Positions 1 to 6,216 of a DNA stretch of 13,082 bases are shown here, piece after piece. A program made the position numbers and the translations under genes. The DNA is taken from the NCBI GenBank assembly GCA_017544185.1, contig JAFYEQ010000157.1, positions 1 through 13,082 on the forward strand. The letters are read 5' to 3'. This stretch comes from Oscillospiraceae bacterium. GTDB taxonomy: Bacteria > Bacillota > Clostridia > Oscillospirales > Ruminococcaceae. The notes under the pieces were generated by a model. That model was not told the DNA's origin. It searched no databases and worked only from the letters and a program-made list of their open reading frames with translations. The number at the start of each line of letters is the position of its first letter. Position 1 is the first letter of the stretch.

Positions 1-89
1 GTCTGGTCACTGCCGCAGCAGCGGTACGGTTTTTCTACAGAGCAGGCCTCATCACGAGGTCTAAGCAGGACGAGACCGACGATAAATAG
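1..89 (+). CDS. C-terminal fragment of an unidentified protein
   Basis: The window opens inside a plus-strand gene read in the frame that begins at base 3 and ends at TAG 87-89. The 28 visible residues start LVTAAAAVRFFYRAGL and end in a charged tail, QDETDDK. A short hydrophobic stretch followed by a charged, hydrophilic end is compatible with the cytosolic tail of a membrane protein, but this is too little to name it. The next gene starts 11 nt after the stop and its Shine-Dalgarno overlaps this stop codon, so the two are probably in one operon. The frame is open, and the tight junction with the next ribosome site is the main support for calling it coding. Confidence 0.6.
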   Translation, partial: LVTAAAAVRFFYRAGLITRSKQDETDDK

Positions 90-100
90 GAGAGATGACT

Positions 101-1285
101 ATGGAATACAGATTTTCAGACAAGGTGCTGAGCCTTAAGCCCTCGGCTATACGTGAGATACTCAAGATGACCTCCCAGCCCGGGATCATCTCCTTTGCAG
201 CGGGAAACCCCGCTCCCGACGCCTTCCCCGTGGATCATATCCGCGCCGTGACCGAGGATATACTCTCCAAAGACCCCATAGCTGCGCTCCAGTACAGCGT
301 TACAGAGGGCTATGCCCCCCTGCGCGAGGCAGTGAAGGACAGGCTCAGGAAGAAGGGCGTGTTCCATGAGGGTATGGACGACGTGGTGATCACATCCGGC
401 GGTCAGCAGGCCTCCGAGCTGACGTGCAAGTCCTTCCTCAATGAGCACGACGTGCTGGCAGCCGAGGATCCCTCCTTCGTGGGCTGTCTCAACGCGTTCC
501 GTTCCTATAATGTGGACCTTAAGGGCATACCCATGGACGATGAGGGCATACGCGCCGATCTTCTGGAGGAGCAAGCCAAGAAGGGCATCAAGGTACTTTA
601 CGTGATACCTAATTTCCAGAACCCCTCGGGCAGATGCATGAGCGCCGCCCGCCGCAAAGAGGTATATGATATCGCATGTAAGTACGACTTCATCATACTT
701 GAGGACGATCCCTACGGTGAGCTCCGCTTCGCAGGGGAGGACATCCCCTCCATCAAGTCGCTGGACACCGAGGGCAGAGTGGTATACGCAGGCTCCTTCT
801 CCAAGGTCATTTCTCCCGGTATGAGAGTAGGCTTCGTATGCGCCGCTCCCGAGATCGTAGCAAAGATCGTGGTATGCAAGCAGGTGTCCGACGTACACTC
901 AAATATACTGGCACAGATGATATGCCACAGGATACTCACAGAGTATGACTTCGAGGCTCATCTTACCGCCCTTCGCGGGATATACCGCCGCAAGTACGGC
1001 ATCATGGAGCAGGGGATACGCGACAACTTCTCCGACAAGGTGACCGTCACCCATCCTCAGGGAGGCCTGTTCGTATGGGCAACGCTCCCCGAGGGAACGG
1101 ATATGCCCGCCTTCTGTAAGGCAGCGGTGGAGCGCACCGTAGCAGTGGTGCCCGGCAGCGCCTTCACGGCACAGCCCACCGACCCCACCACATCCTTCAG
1201 GATGAACTTCTCCACCCCCACCGACGAGCAGCTGGTGCGCGGCTGTGAGATACTGGGAGGTCTCACGAAGGAGTATTGCAGATGA
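101..1285 (+). CDS. PLP-dependent aminotransferase, class I/II (2-aminoadipate/aromatic transaminase-like)
   Basis: A fold-type I, pyridoxal-phosphate aminotransferase of 394 residues, the usual size for the LysN/ARO8-like group related to the C-terminal half of MocR regulators. Visible motifs in order are SGGQQASEL (about 99-107), EDPSF (about 122-126), PNFQNPSGR (about 170-178) with the conserved Asn, EDDPYGELRF (about 201-210) with the PLP-contacting Asp and Tyr, and AGSFSKVISPGMRVGF with the Schiff-base lysine near residue 235. There is no N-terminal GntR domain, so it is an enzyme rather than a MocR regulator. The substrate cannot be read from sequence; 2-aminoadipate, aromatic or branched-chain amino acids are all possible. 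An ATG exists at 95, but AGGAGAG at 88-94 abuts it. The ATG at 101 sits 6 nt from that ribosome site and is preferred. The gene overlaps the next by ATGA, indicating translational coupling in an operon that runs to trpS. Confidence 0.93.
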   Translation: MEYRFSDKVLSLKPSAIREILKMTSQPGIISFAAGNPAPDAFPVDHIRAVTEDILSKDPIAALQYSVTEGYAPLREAVKDRLRKKGVFHEGMDDVVITSGGQQASELTCKSFLNEHDVLAAEDPSFVGCLNAFRSYNVDLKGIPMDDEGIRADLLEEQAKKGIKVLYVIPNFQNPSGRCMSAARRKEVYDIACKYDFIILEDDPYGELRFAGEDIPSIKSLDTEGRVVYAGSFSKVISPGMRVGFVCAAPEIVAKIVVCKQVSDVHSNILAQMICHRILTEYDFEAHLTALRGIYRRKYGIMEQGIRDNFSDKVTVTHPQGGLFVWATLPEGTDMPAFCKAAVERTVAVVPGSAFTAQPTDPTTSFRMNFSTPTDEQLVRGCEILGGLTKEYCR

Positions 1286-1491
1286 AAGCACGTACAAGAG
1301 TGGCACTGGTAGTGATATCGGTGATATGTGCGCTGTGGGCGATACTGCCCGACCCCGTCCCCGTGGCGATAGATGACATCATCGCCGGGCTGGGCTCGGT
1401 GATATCGGTACTGACAGTAGCGTCATCCTTCATCAAGAAGAACGATACGCAGGCGTTCATCGACAACAGCGACGATAATACAGAAGAGTGA
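1282..1491 (+). CDS. Small YkvA/DUF1232-like membrane protein
   Basis: A 69-residue protein whose ATG overlaps the aminotransferase stop as ATGA (1282-1285). AAGGAG at 1268-1273 gives good spacing. A hydrophobic N-terminal stretch (about residues 7-20) leads into WAILPDPVPVAIDDIIAGLG, then a second hydrophobic stretch and an acidic tail (DNSDDNTEE). The PDPVPV followed by IDD resembles the hallmark of YkvA-type DUF1232 proteins (pattern P-D-x-I-P followed by DD). Those proteins are usually longer, so this looks like a minimal version. The function of the family is not established; association with membrane stress has been suggested for relatives. The overlap upstream and the 10-nt gap to trpS place it firmly inside the operon. 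The family call is by motif resemblance only. Confidence 0.75.
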   Translation: MKARTRVALVVISVICALWAILPDPVPVAIDDIIAGLGSVISVLTVASSFIKKNDTQAFIDNSDDNTEE

Positions 1492-1501
1492 GGAGATAAA
1501 T

Positions 1502-2491
1502 ATGGAAAACAAGAAGAGGATACTGTCGGGCATACAGCCCACAGGCACGTTCACGCTGGGCAACTATATAGGTGCCGTGCGCAACTGGACAAAGCTGCAG
1601 GAGGAATACGACTGCATATATATGATCGCTAATATGCACGCCATCACGGTAAGGCAGGACCCCGCCGCTCTGCGCAAGAACACATCCAATGCGTATGCGC
1701 TGCTGCTGGCCTGCGGCATAGATCCCGAGAAGTCCATAGCGTTCATACAGTCCCATAACCGCTGCCATGCAGAGCTAAACTGGGTGCTGGCATGCTCCAC
1801 ACAGTTCGGCGAGCTGTCCCGTATGACCCAGTTCAAGGCCAAGTCCGAGAAGCATCCCGACGATATCAACGCGGGGCTCTTCACCTATCCCGTGCTCATG
1901 GCGGGAGATATACTCCTGTATCAGTCTGATCTGGTGCCCGTGGGCGCAGACCAGAAGCAGCATCTGGAGCTCACCCGTGATATAGCACAGCGCTTCAACC
2001 AGAAGTACGGAGAGCTGTTCACCATACCCGAGCCCTATATAGGTGAGACAGGCGCAAGGGTCATGAGCCTGCAGGATCCCCTGTCCAAGATGTCCAAGTC
2101 CGACGACAACCCCAACGCTTGCATATTCATACTCGAGGACAAGGACACGATCATACGCAAGTTCCGCCGCGCTGTCACCGACTCCGACACCTGTGTCCGC
2201 TTCGCAGAGGGCAAGGATGGTATAAACAACCTTATGACCATATACTCCGCGATCACCGGCAAGACCATGGATGAGATCGAACGCGAGTTCGACGGCAAGG
2301 GCTACGGCGACTTCAAGACCGCCGTTGGCGAGACCGTGGCAGACCATCTGGCTCCCGTCCGCGACAGGTTCGCAGAATTCTCCGCCGACAAGGCTTATCT
2401 TGAAAAGTGCTGGACCGAGGGCGCTCAGAAGGCTGAGAGCATCGCCCGCCGCACCCTCTCCAAGGCATACCGCAAGGTAGGACTTGCTTAA
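1502..2491 (+). CDS. trpS: Tryptophan--tRNA ligase
   Basis: Class Ic aminoacyl-tRNA synthetase that charges tRNA-Trp with tryptophan in the cytosol. The 329 residues match the usual bacterial TrpS length. The Rossmann-fold start RILSGIQPTGTFTLGNYIG carries the HIGH-equivalent TLGN at 18-21. Further conserved segments are MAGDILLY (133-140), GADQKQHLELTRD (148-160) and a perfect KMSKS at 196-200. The C-terminal helical region ends normally (ARRTLSKAYRKVGLA). AGGAG at 1491-1495 lies 6 nt before the ATG, and the gene starts 10 nt after its small upstream neighbour. No T-box leader can fit there, so expression must come from the operon promoter upstream. There is no terminator right after the stop; a heptamer repeat begins at the very next codon position. 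Confidence 0.98.
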   Translation: MENKKRILSGIQPTGTFTLGNYIGAVRNWTKLQEEYDCIYMIANMHAITVRQDPAALRKNTSNAYALLLACGIDPEKSIAFIQSHNRCHAELNWVLACSTQFGELSRMTQFKAKSEKHPDDINAGLFTYPVLMAGDILLYQSDLVPVGADQKQHLELTRDIAQRFNQKYGELFTIPEPYIGETGARVMSLQDPLSKMSKSDDNPNACIFILEDKDTIIRKFRRAVTDSDTCVRFAEGKDGINNLMTIYSAITGKTMDEIEREFDGKGYGDFKTAVGETVADHLAPVRDRFAEFSADKAYLEKCWTEGAQKAESIARRTLSKAYRKVGLA

Positions 2492-2664
2492 GAGTTAGAG
2501 ATCAGGAGTTAGGAGTTGGGTGAGAGTTGAGAGTCAAGAGTGGTGATAACGGTACCGCTCAGATCCCATTCTGCTTTGTAGGAGCACATTCTACCCTAGC
2601 GGGTAGCTACGTGTGCGCCCATGTGAACGCTCAGATCCCATTCCCCTCTGTAGGGACCGATCCA
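2492..2664 (+). repeat. Heptamer-headed intergenic repeat, copy A1
   Basis: Directly after the trpS stop is a run of imperfect 7-nt units: GAGTTAG, AGATCAG, GAGTTAG, GAGTTGG, GTGAGAG, TTGAGAG, TCAAGAG. The sequence GATAACGG follows, then a body with a perfect hairpin (CTACCC, loop TAGC, GGGTAG) and GTAGG boxes. Within the body CGCTCAGATCCCATTC occurs twice as an exact 16-bp direct repeat (2556-2571 and 2628-2643), each followed by a TGTAGG box. The segment GCACATTCTACCC resembles a stretch of the minus strand of copy A3. No open frame here looks coding. The unit fills the trpS to SCP2 gap, leaving only the ribosome site of the next gene. Confidence 0.8.
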
Positions 2665-2686
2665 TATATGAACTGGAGGAAATACT

Positions 2687-3004
2687 ATGACATTTGCAGA
2701 TATGCTCGCAAAGGTAAAGACCGCTGCTGCCAAGAAGGATGTGTCCGACAAGGGCTTTCTGGCGGTACAGGTGAACATCACGGGCGACGACCCGGGAGTG
2801 TTCTACGTTGAAGTGAAGGACGGCAAGGTGAACGTAGAGCCCTATGAGTACAACGACCGCAGCTGCGCTGTAACTATGTCCCTGGCAGACTTCGACAAGC
2901 TCATCGAAGGCAAGCTCGACCCCGTGGCAGCCTTCACCCTCGGCAAGCTGAAGGTAGACGGCGACATCGGCAAGGCGCTGGAGTTCTCCAAGCTGCTCAA
3001 GTAA
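2687..3004 (+). CDS. SCP2 sterol-binding domain protein
   Basis: A 105-residue stand-alone SCP2-type protein. The pattern is typical: an N-terminal helix (FADMLAKVKTAAAK), strands GFLAVQVNITGD, GVFYVEVKDGKVNVEPYEY and CAVTMSLADFDKLIEGKLDPVAAFTLGKLKVDGDIGKALEFSKLL. The closing part, a Met/Asp-rich helix then G-K-(L/I)-K-V-D-G-D, is the best-conserved section of bacterial SCP2 proteins. The fold binds lipids or other hydrophobic ligands in a cavity; the bacterial ligand is generally unknown. No signal peptide or membrane segment is seen, so it should be cytosolic. GGAGG at 2675-2679 sets the ATG. The gene converges on the transglutaminase-like gene and shares a terminator with it. Its promoter is not obvious: the upstream space is filled by repeat A1, so it may rely on read-through from trpS. 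Confidence 0.87.
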   Translation: MTFADMLAKVKTAAAKKDVSDKGFLAVQVNITGDDPGVFYVEVKDGKVNVEPYEYNDRSCAVTMSLADFDKLIEGKLDPVAAFTLGKLKVDGDIGKALEFSKLLK

Positions 3005-3015
3005 AGAAATAGTAT

Positions 3016-3045
3016 AACGGAGCTGATGCACGCATCAGCTCCGTT
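3016..3045. terminator. Bidirectional rho-independent terminator
   Basis: A perfect 13-bp inverted repeat, AACGGAGCTGATG / CATCAGCTCCGTT with a CACG loop, lies between the convergent SCP2 gene (stop 3004) and transglutaminase-like gene (stop 3052). On the plus strand the stem runs into TTTAGTT. On the minus strand AACGGAGC is followed by TATACTATTTCTTT, so it can serve both genes. Confidence 0.85.
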
Positions 3046-3051
3046 TAGTTA

Positions 3052-4308
3052 TCATATCTTTCCTATCACATAGTCCTTCTCTTTGAACTCCCTGTCGCAG
3101 AAGGTGCCGTACAGCGCTCCGTTGGATACGTATATGGATACGATCATGCTGTCGGAGCGGGCGTTGGTGTATACCGTATCTATCTTGCCGGTCTTGGGGT
3201 CGTATCTGTATACCCCGTGAGCGAGGTTGTAGTAGATGCCGCCGCCGTGCTGTACGATGTGGACGTGCCCGCCTTCTCTGTACCGATGATGGTCGGTCCA
3301 TGAGCGGCCGTGATATTCCCGCCATACCATATCCCACTTGTCCTTGGCGGAGAAGAGCCGCGTCACCTTGTTCTTAGACGTATCATATACCTTGACGGCC
3401 TGACCGTCGTAGTATATGATGCCCTTGCCGTAGAAGGCGAAGGGACTGTAGGTGGACCAGTCCATCTTGTCGAACCTGGAGGACGTGGCCAGCCCCGCGG
3501 GCTCGTAAGCGGTATGCTTGATGAGCGCCGCGTCGCTCTTCAGGAAATGCTCATGCCCCACGTTGTAGGGGTATTCCAGACCGCTCTCGAAGGTGTCACA
3601 GTCATCATAGGTGCAGTCCACGTGGTACCAGCGGCCGCCCAGCTTCACCAGATCCCATTCGTGATCCTTGTTGGACACCAGCTGAGCCTCGATCCCCACT
3701 TCTCCCAGAAGTACGGCATACGCCCTTGAATATCCCGTACACAGCGCCTTCTTATCCACCAGAGCGGAATAGGGAGTGGCGGTATACCGCGAGGAGCCGT
3801 TCTTCAGATACTTGGTGTTGGATATCAGACGGTCGTGGAGATATGCCGCCTTCTGGACATCCGTCCAGTTCTTGTCCGTACCATCCCCGACCTTCTTCAG
3901 CGCCTTGTCGAACTTGGCCTTGTAGGTCTTGTAGTCCTTCTTGGAGCATATGTACCTTTTGATCAGGAAGACATGGAACTCGTCGTTGTGGGAATAGCTG
4001 TCGTCAAAGGTGATGTGGTCCTCCACGTAGAAATACGACTTCTCGGTCATCAGCCTGTCATGGACGGCGATGATCTCATCATAGAAGGCGTCGAACTTCT
4101 CCTTGGTGTACTTGTCCACCTTTTTGACGAACTCGATCCTGGTCTCAAAGTCCTCGAAGCCCTTTCTCATGGTGGCTTCCACGGCGCTCTGCTTTGCAGC
4201 GGCCTTGGTGGTGGCCGCATAAACAGATGGATCGCAGGGGACACCTGTCCCGAGCGATCCAAGACTGAATATGATCAATGCAAGTAGAAAGCATACACAT
4301 CTTTTCAT
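3052..4308 (-). CDS. Secreted transglutaminase-like (cysteine protease-fold) protein
   Basis: A 418-residue exported protein. Residues 1-32 form a signal peptide (MKRC, hydrophobic core FLLALIIFSLGSLG, cleavage near VYAAT). An N-terminal helical, Lys-rich region (about 35-150) precedes a transglutaminase-like core. Its catalytic triad is visible as Cys190 in KKALCTGYSRAYA, His216 in NKDHEWDLV and Asp231 in WYHVDCTYDD. The C-terminal third (about 285-418) has strand-turn repeats of the type VYDTSKNKVTRL and YRYDPKTGKIDTVY, suggesting a small beta domain. Family knowledge: such bacterial proteins are often peptidases or amidases acting on cell-wall or surface proteins, so true cross-linking should not be assumed. 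The start is followed by a classic signal peptide and preceded by GGGTGGA at fair spacing. It begins 29 nt after folE on the same strand and may be co-transcribed, though no functional link to deazaguanine synthesis is evident. Confidence 0.85.
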   Translation of the reverse strand: MKRCVCFLLALIIFSLGSLGTGVPCDPSVYAATTKAAAKQSAVEATMRKGFEDFETRIEFVKKVDKYTKEKFDAFYDEIIAVHDRLMTEKSYFYVEDHITFDDSYSHNDEFHVFLIKRYICSKKDYKTYKAKFDKALKKVGDGTDKNWTDVQKAAYLHDRLISNTKYLKNGSSRYTATPYSALVDKKALCTGYSRAYAVLLGEVGIEAQLVSNKDHEWDLVKLGGRWYHVDCTYDDCDTFESGLEYPYNVGHEHFLKSDAALIKHTAYEPAGLATSSRFDKMDWSTYSPFAFYGKGIIYYDGQAVKVYDTSKNKVTRLFSAKDKWDMVWREYHGRSWTDHHRYREGGHVHIVQHGGGIYYNLAHGVYRYDPKTGKIDTVYTNARSDSMIVSIYVSNGALYGTFCDREFKEKDYVIGKI

Positions 4309-4337
4309 ACATCCACCCTATGAGCAGGTCACGACAG

Positions 4338-4901
4338 TTATCTCATCATGTCCATAAGACGGGACGTGAGCGTGTTGTCGTCCTTGAAGCGGCCGCGCAG
4401 GGTCATGGTCCGCGTGAGAGCGGGCTTTTTTATGCCCCGTGCGCTCATGCAGGAGTGGCGGCTCTCTATGATGACAGCCACATCGGGGCTGCCCGACGCC
4501 AGCTCGATCACCTCTGCCAGATCCGCGCCTATGCGCTCTTGCAGCTGGAGACGCCTGCATACCATGTCCGCGCAGCGTGCGATCTTGGACAGCCCCAATA
4601 CGCGTCCCTTGGGGAGATACGCCACGGATATCTTCATATCGTACATCAGCGCCATGTGATGCTCGCAGTAGGAGAAGCACTCTATGTCCTTCACCAGCAC
4701 TATATCATCAGCTGACGGCTGCTCGAAGGACTTGGAGAACATATCCGCTATCTGGGCGTTGGTATACTCCGTCCCCGCGAATATCTCCTCGCACATCCTC
4801 GCCACACGCTCAGGGGTCTCTTTCAGGCCCTCACGGTCGGGATCGTCCCCGATCGCACGGATGATGCCTCTTACATGCTCTTCTATGGCTGCTCTATCCA
4901 T
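4338..4901 (-). CDS. folE: GTP cyclohydrolase I, type IA
   Basis: Converts GTP to 7,8-dihydroneopterin triphosphate, the common precursor of folate and of the queuosine pathway. With the start at 4901 it is 187 residues, typical for the family. The signature segments are [21 protein letters not shown] (about 16-36), FSYCEHHM with zinc ligands Cys79 and His82, and [12 protein letters not shown] with Cys151 as the third zinc ligand. All expected active-site residues appear intact. AAGGTGAT lies 5 nt before the ATG at 4901. An in-frame TTG at 4940 would add 13 residues that the family does not normally have, so it is the less likely start. The gene lies 42 nt after queE on the same strand, and the grouping with queD and queE indicates a role in preQ0 synthesis, with folate supply also possible. 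Confidence 0.96.
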   Translation of the reverse strand: MDRAAIEEHVRGIIRAIGDDPDREGLKETPERVARMCEEIFAGTEYTNAQIADMFSKSFEQPSADDIVLVKDIECFSYCEHHMALMYDMKISVAYLPKGRVLGLSKIARCADMVCRRLQLQERIGADLAEVIELASGSPDVAVIIESRHSCMSARGIKKPALTRTMTLRGRFKDDNTLTSRLMDMMR

Positions 4902-4943
4902 AATATCACCTTGATGATGCTCGTTCACGATCCTTTCCAAGGG

Positions 4944-5606
4944 TCATACTCCCCTGGTGTTCGGATCCCATATGATCTTATGCAGCTGGAGCTGCATACG
5001 CACGCCGTTCAGACGGCGCTCTGTTATGAAGTTCGCTATGTCCCGCAGCGGGAGCTTGCCCCACACCGGGGATATATGTACATGACACTGGTCTGTGAGA
5101 TGATACTGCTGTATGATCTGTGCAGCACGCTCAAGGTCTTCAGGTGTACCGACTACGAACTTCACCGTGTCCTCTGCCGAGAGCTCCGTGAAGTTATGGG
5201 GGATCATACGTCCCTCCATGCCCGATGAGGGCAGCTTGTAGTCTACGGTGATCACGGGCGGAGGATCTATCCCTCTGCATACCGATAAGTCTACCGCGCC
5301 CGAGGTCTCGATCTCCACGCGCACAGGCAGCTTCGACAGGCGCAGGAGCAGGTCTCTTATGCCCTCTGCCGCTAAAGGCTCACCGCCCGTCAGGGTCACA
5401 TCGCGTATCTCCGTATCCGAGATATACGCCGCGATCTCGTCGGCGTCCATGAGCTCACAGGGCGCATCGAAGGACAGGGCGTAGCCCGTGTCGCAGTAGC
5501 TGCACCGCAGGGGACAGCCCGCCAGACGTATGAATACCGCAGGCTCGCCTGCGCGTTCGCCCTCTCCGTTGAGACTGACGAACCGTTCGACTACGTGATA
5601 CTTCAT
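4944..5606 (-). CDS. queE: 7-carboxy-7-deazaguanine synthase (radical SAM)
   Basis: Radical SAM enzyme that contracts 6-carboxy-tetrahydropterin to 7-carboxy-7-deazaguanine. The 220-residue protein has the iron-sulfur ligands in the C-x3-C-x2-C spacing (Cys31, Cys35, Cys38 in GCPLRCSYCDT) and no long cluster-loop insertion. The N-terminal FVSLNGEGERAGEPAVFIRLAG and the TLTGGEP box (71-77, SAM binding) are characteristic, as is the closing LQLHKIIWDPNTRGV. The frame is open to 5642, but the ATG at 5604-5606 overlaps the queD stop as ATGA and has GGAG upstream. The upstream extension would be queD sequence in another frame. Translational coupling with queD is therefore likely. The product would feed QueC, whose gene is not in this window. 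Confidence 0.96.
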   Translation of the reverse strand: MKYHVVERFVSLNGEGERAGEPAVFIRLAGCPLRCSYCDTGYALSFDAPCELMDADEIAAYISDTEIRDVTLTGGEPLAAEGIRDLLLRLSKLPVRVEIETSGAVDLSVCRGIDPPPVITVDYKLPSSGMEGRMIPHNFTELSAEDTVKFVVGTPEDLERAAQIIQQYHLTDQCHVHISPVWGKLPLRDIANFITERRLNGVRMQLQLHKIIWDPNTRGV

Positions 5607-6031
5607 GGTATGTACTCCGCTCCGTTGCCGGGGGTCTCCCATACCGTGACGCTGTATACCTCATAGCCGTGGGAGCGGCCGCAGTCCTCCATGCGCCCGT
5701 ATATGTATCGTGACAGGTTTTCCGCCGTGGGACGGAAGGGCACGGGATACACCGAGAAGCCCTCCTCGTACAGTGCAGCAAGGGTGGACTCTCTAAGGCT
5801 CCCCTCCTCGTATATGAGGGTGTGGTCCATGGCGTCGGCTATCTCCCGCAGATCCCGCTTTATATCGCCGAAATCCGCTACCATGCCGCGGTGCTGTCCG
5901 CGCCCGCACAGCTCGCCCTTTATCTTAGCCTGCACCGTCCAGCGATGGCCGTGCAGGTTGGAGCATTTCCCGCTGTATCCGCTCAGGAAATGAGCGGAGT
6001 CGAAGGCTGCCTCGCATGTGATATAGTACAT
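5603..6031 (-). CDS. queD: 6-carboxy-5,6,7,8-tetrahydropterin synthase
   Basis: Converts dihydroneopterin triphosphate, the FolE product, to 6-carboxy-tetrahydropterin. The 142-residue protein has the zinc ligands His14 (FDSAHFL), His27 and His29 (CSNLHGHRW), and the catalytic Cys23. Asp69-His70 (MDHTLIYE), the PTAENLSRYIY helix and the C-terminal VWETPGN substrate-binding segment are all present. It is the first gene of a minus-strand queD-queE-folE set. A G-rich ribosome site (GGGGG) precedes the ATG. No convincing promoter or preQ1 riboswitch is visible in the 185 nt upstream, which is largely occupied by repeat A2. Read-through from the GGDEF-EAL gene or a promoter within the repeat are the alternatives. 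Confidence 0.96.
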   Translation of the reverse strand: MYYITCEAAFDSAHFLSGYSGKCSNLHGHRWTVQAKIKGELCGRGQHRGMVADFGDIKRDLREIADAMDHTLIYEEGSLRESTLAALYEEGFSVYPVPFRPTAENLSRYIYGRMEDCGRSHGYEVYSVTVWETPGNGAEYIP

Positions 6032-6042
6032 AGTACCCCCAA

Positions 6043-6168
6043 AGTTAGTTAGGAATCAGGAGTGTGGGAGAGTTGAGAGTTGAGATAACGGGAAGGGTGA
6101 TCTTGTAGGGACAGATCCTCCCCGTAGGGGTATGGTCTCCTACGGAGCCCTCGTGTCAGCCCCCACCG
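6043..6168 (+). repeat. Heptamer-headed intergenic repeat, copy A2
   Basis: Plus-strand orientation: heptamers AGTTAGT, TAGGAAT, CAGGAGT, GTGGGAG, AGTTGAG, AGTTGAG, then ATAACGGG, then a body with TGTAGGGACAGATCC, the hairpin CCCC-GTA-GGGG, and GTAGG paired with CCTAC. The head matches A1 (ATCAGGAGT, GAGAGTTGAGAG, GATAACGG). The body segment GGTCTCCTACGGAGC recurs on the minus strand of A3. The unit separates queD from the stop of the GGDEF-EAL gene. On its right is a 12-bp palindrome, AAAGGATCCTTT (6174-6185), that is not clearly part of the unit. Confidence 0.75.
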
Positions 6169-6216
6169 CAAATGAAAGGATCCTTTTCCGGCCTCTGGCT
6201 CCTATCCATCCGGCCT

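Noticed and set aside
1492..1501. T-box leader for trpS
   Set aside because: Only 10 nt separate trpS from the previous gene, too short for a T-box.
4902..4940. TTG start at 4940 for folE
   Set aside because: It adds 13 residues atypical for the family, while the ATG at 4901 has a well-placed AAGGTGAT.
5607..5642. Upstream ATG at 5642 for queE
   Set aside because: The extension lies within queD coding sequence, and the ATG at 5606 forms an ATGA overlap with a GGAG site.
6032..6216. preQ1 riboswitch upstream of queD
   Set aside because: The short C-rich stem-loop and A-rich tail of preQ1 aptamers were looked for on the minus strand and not found.
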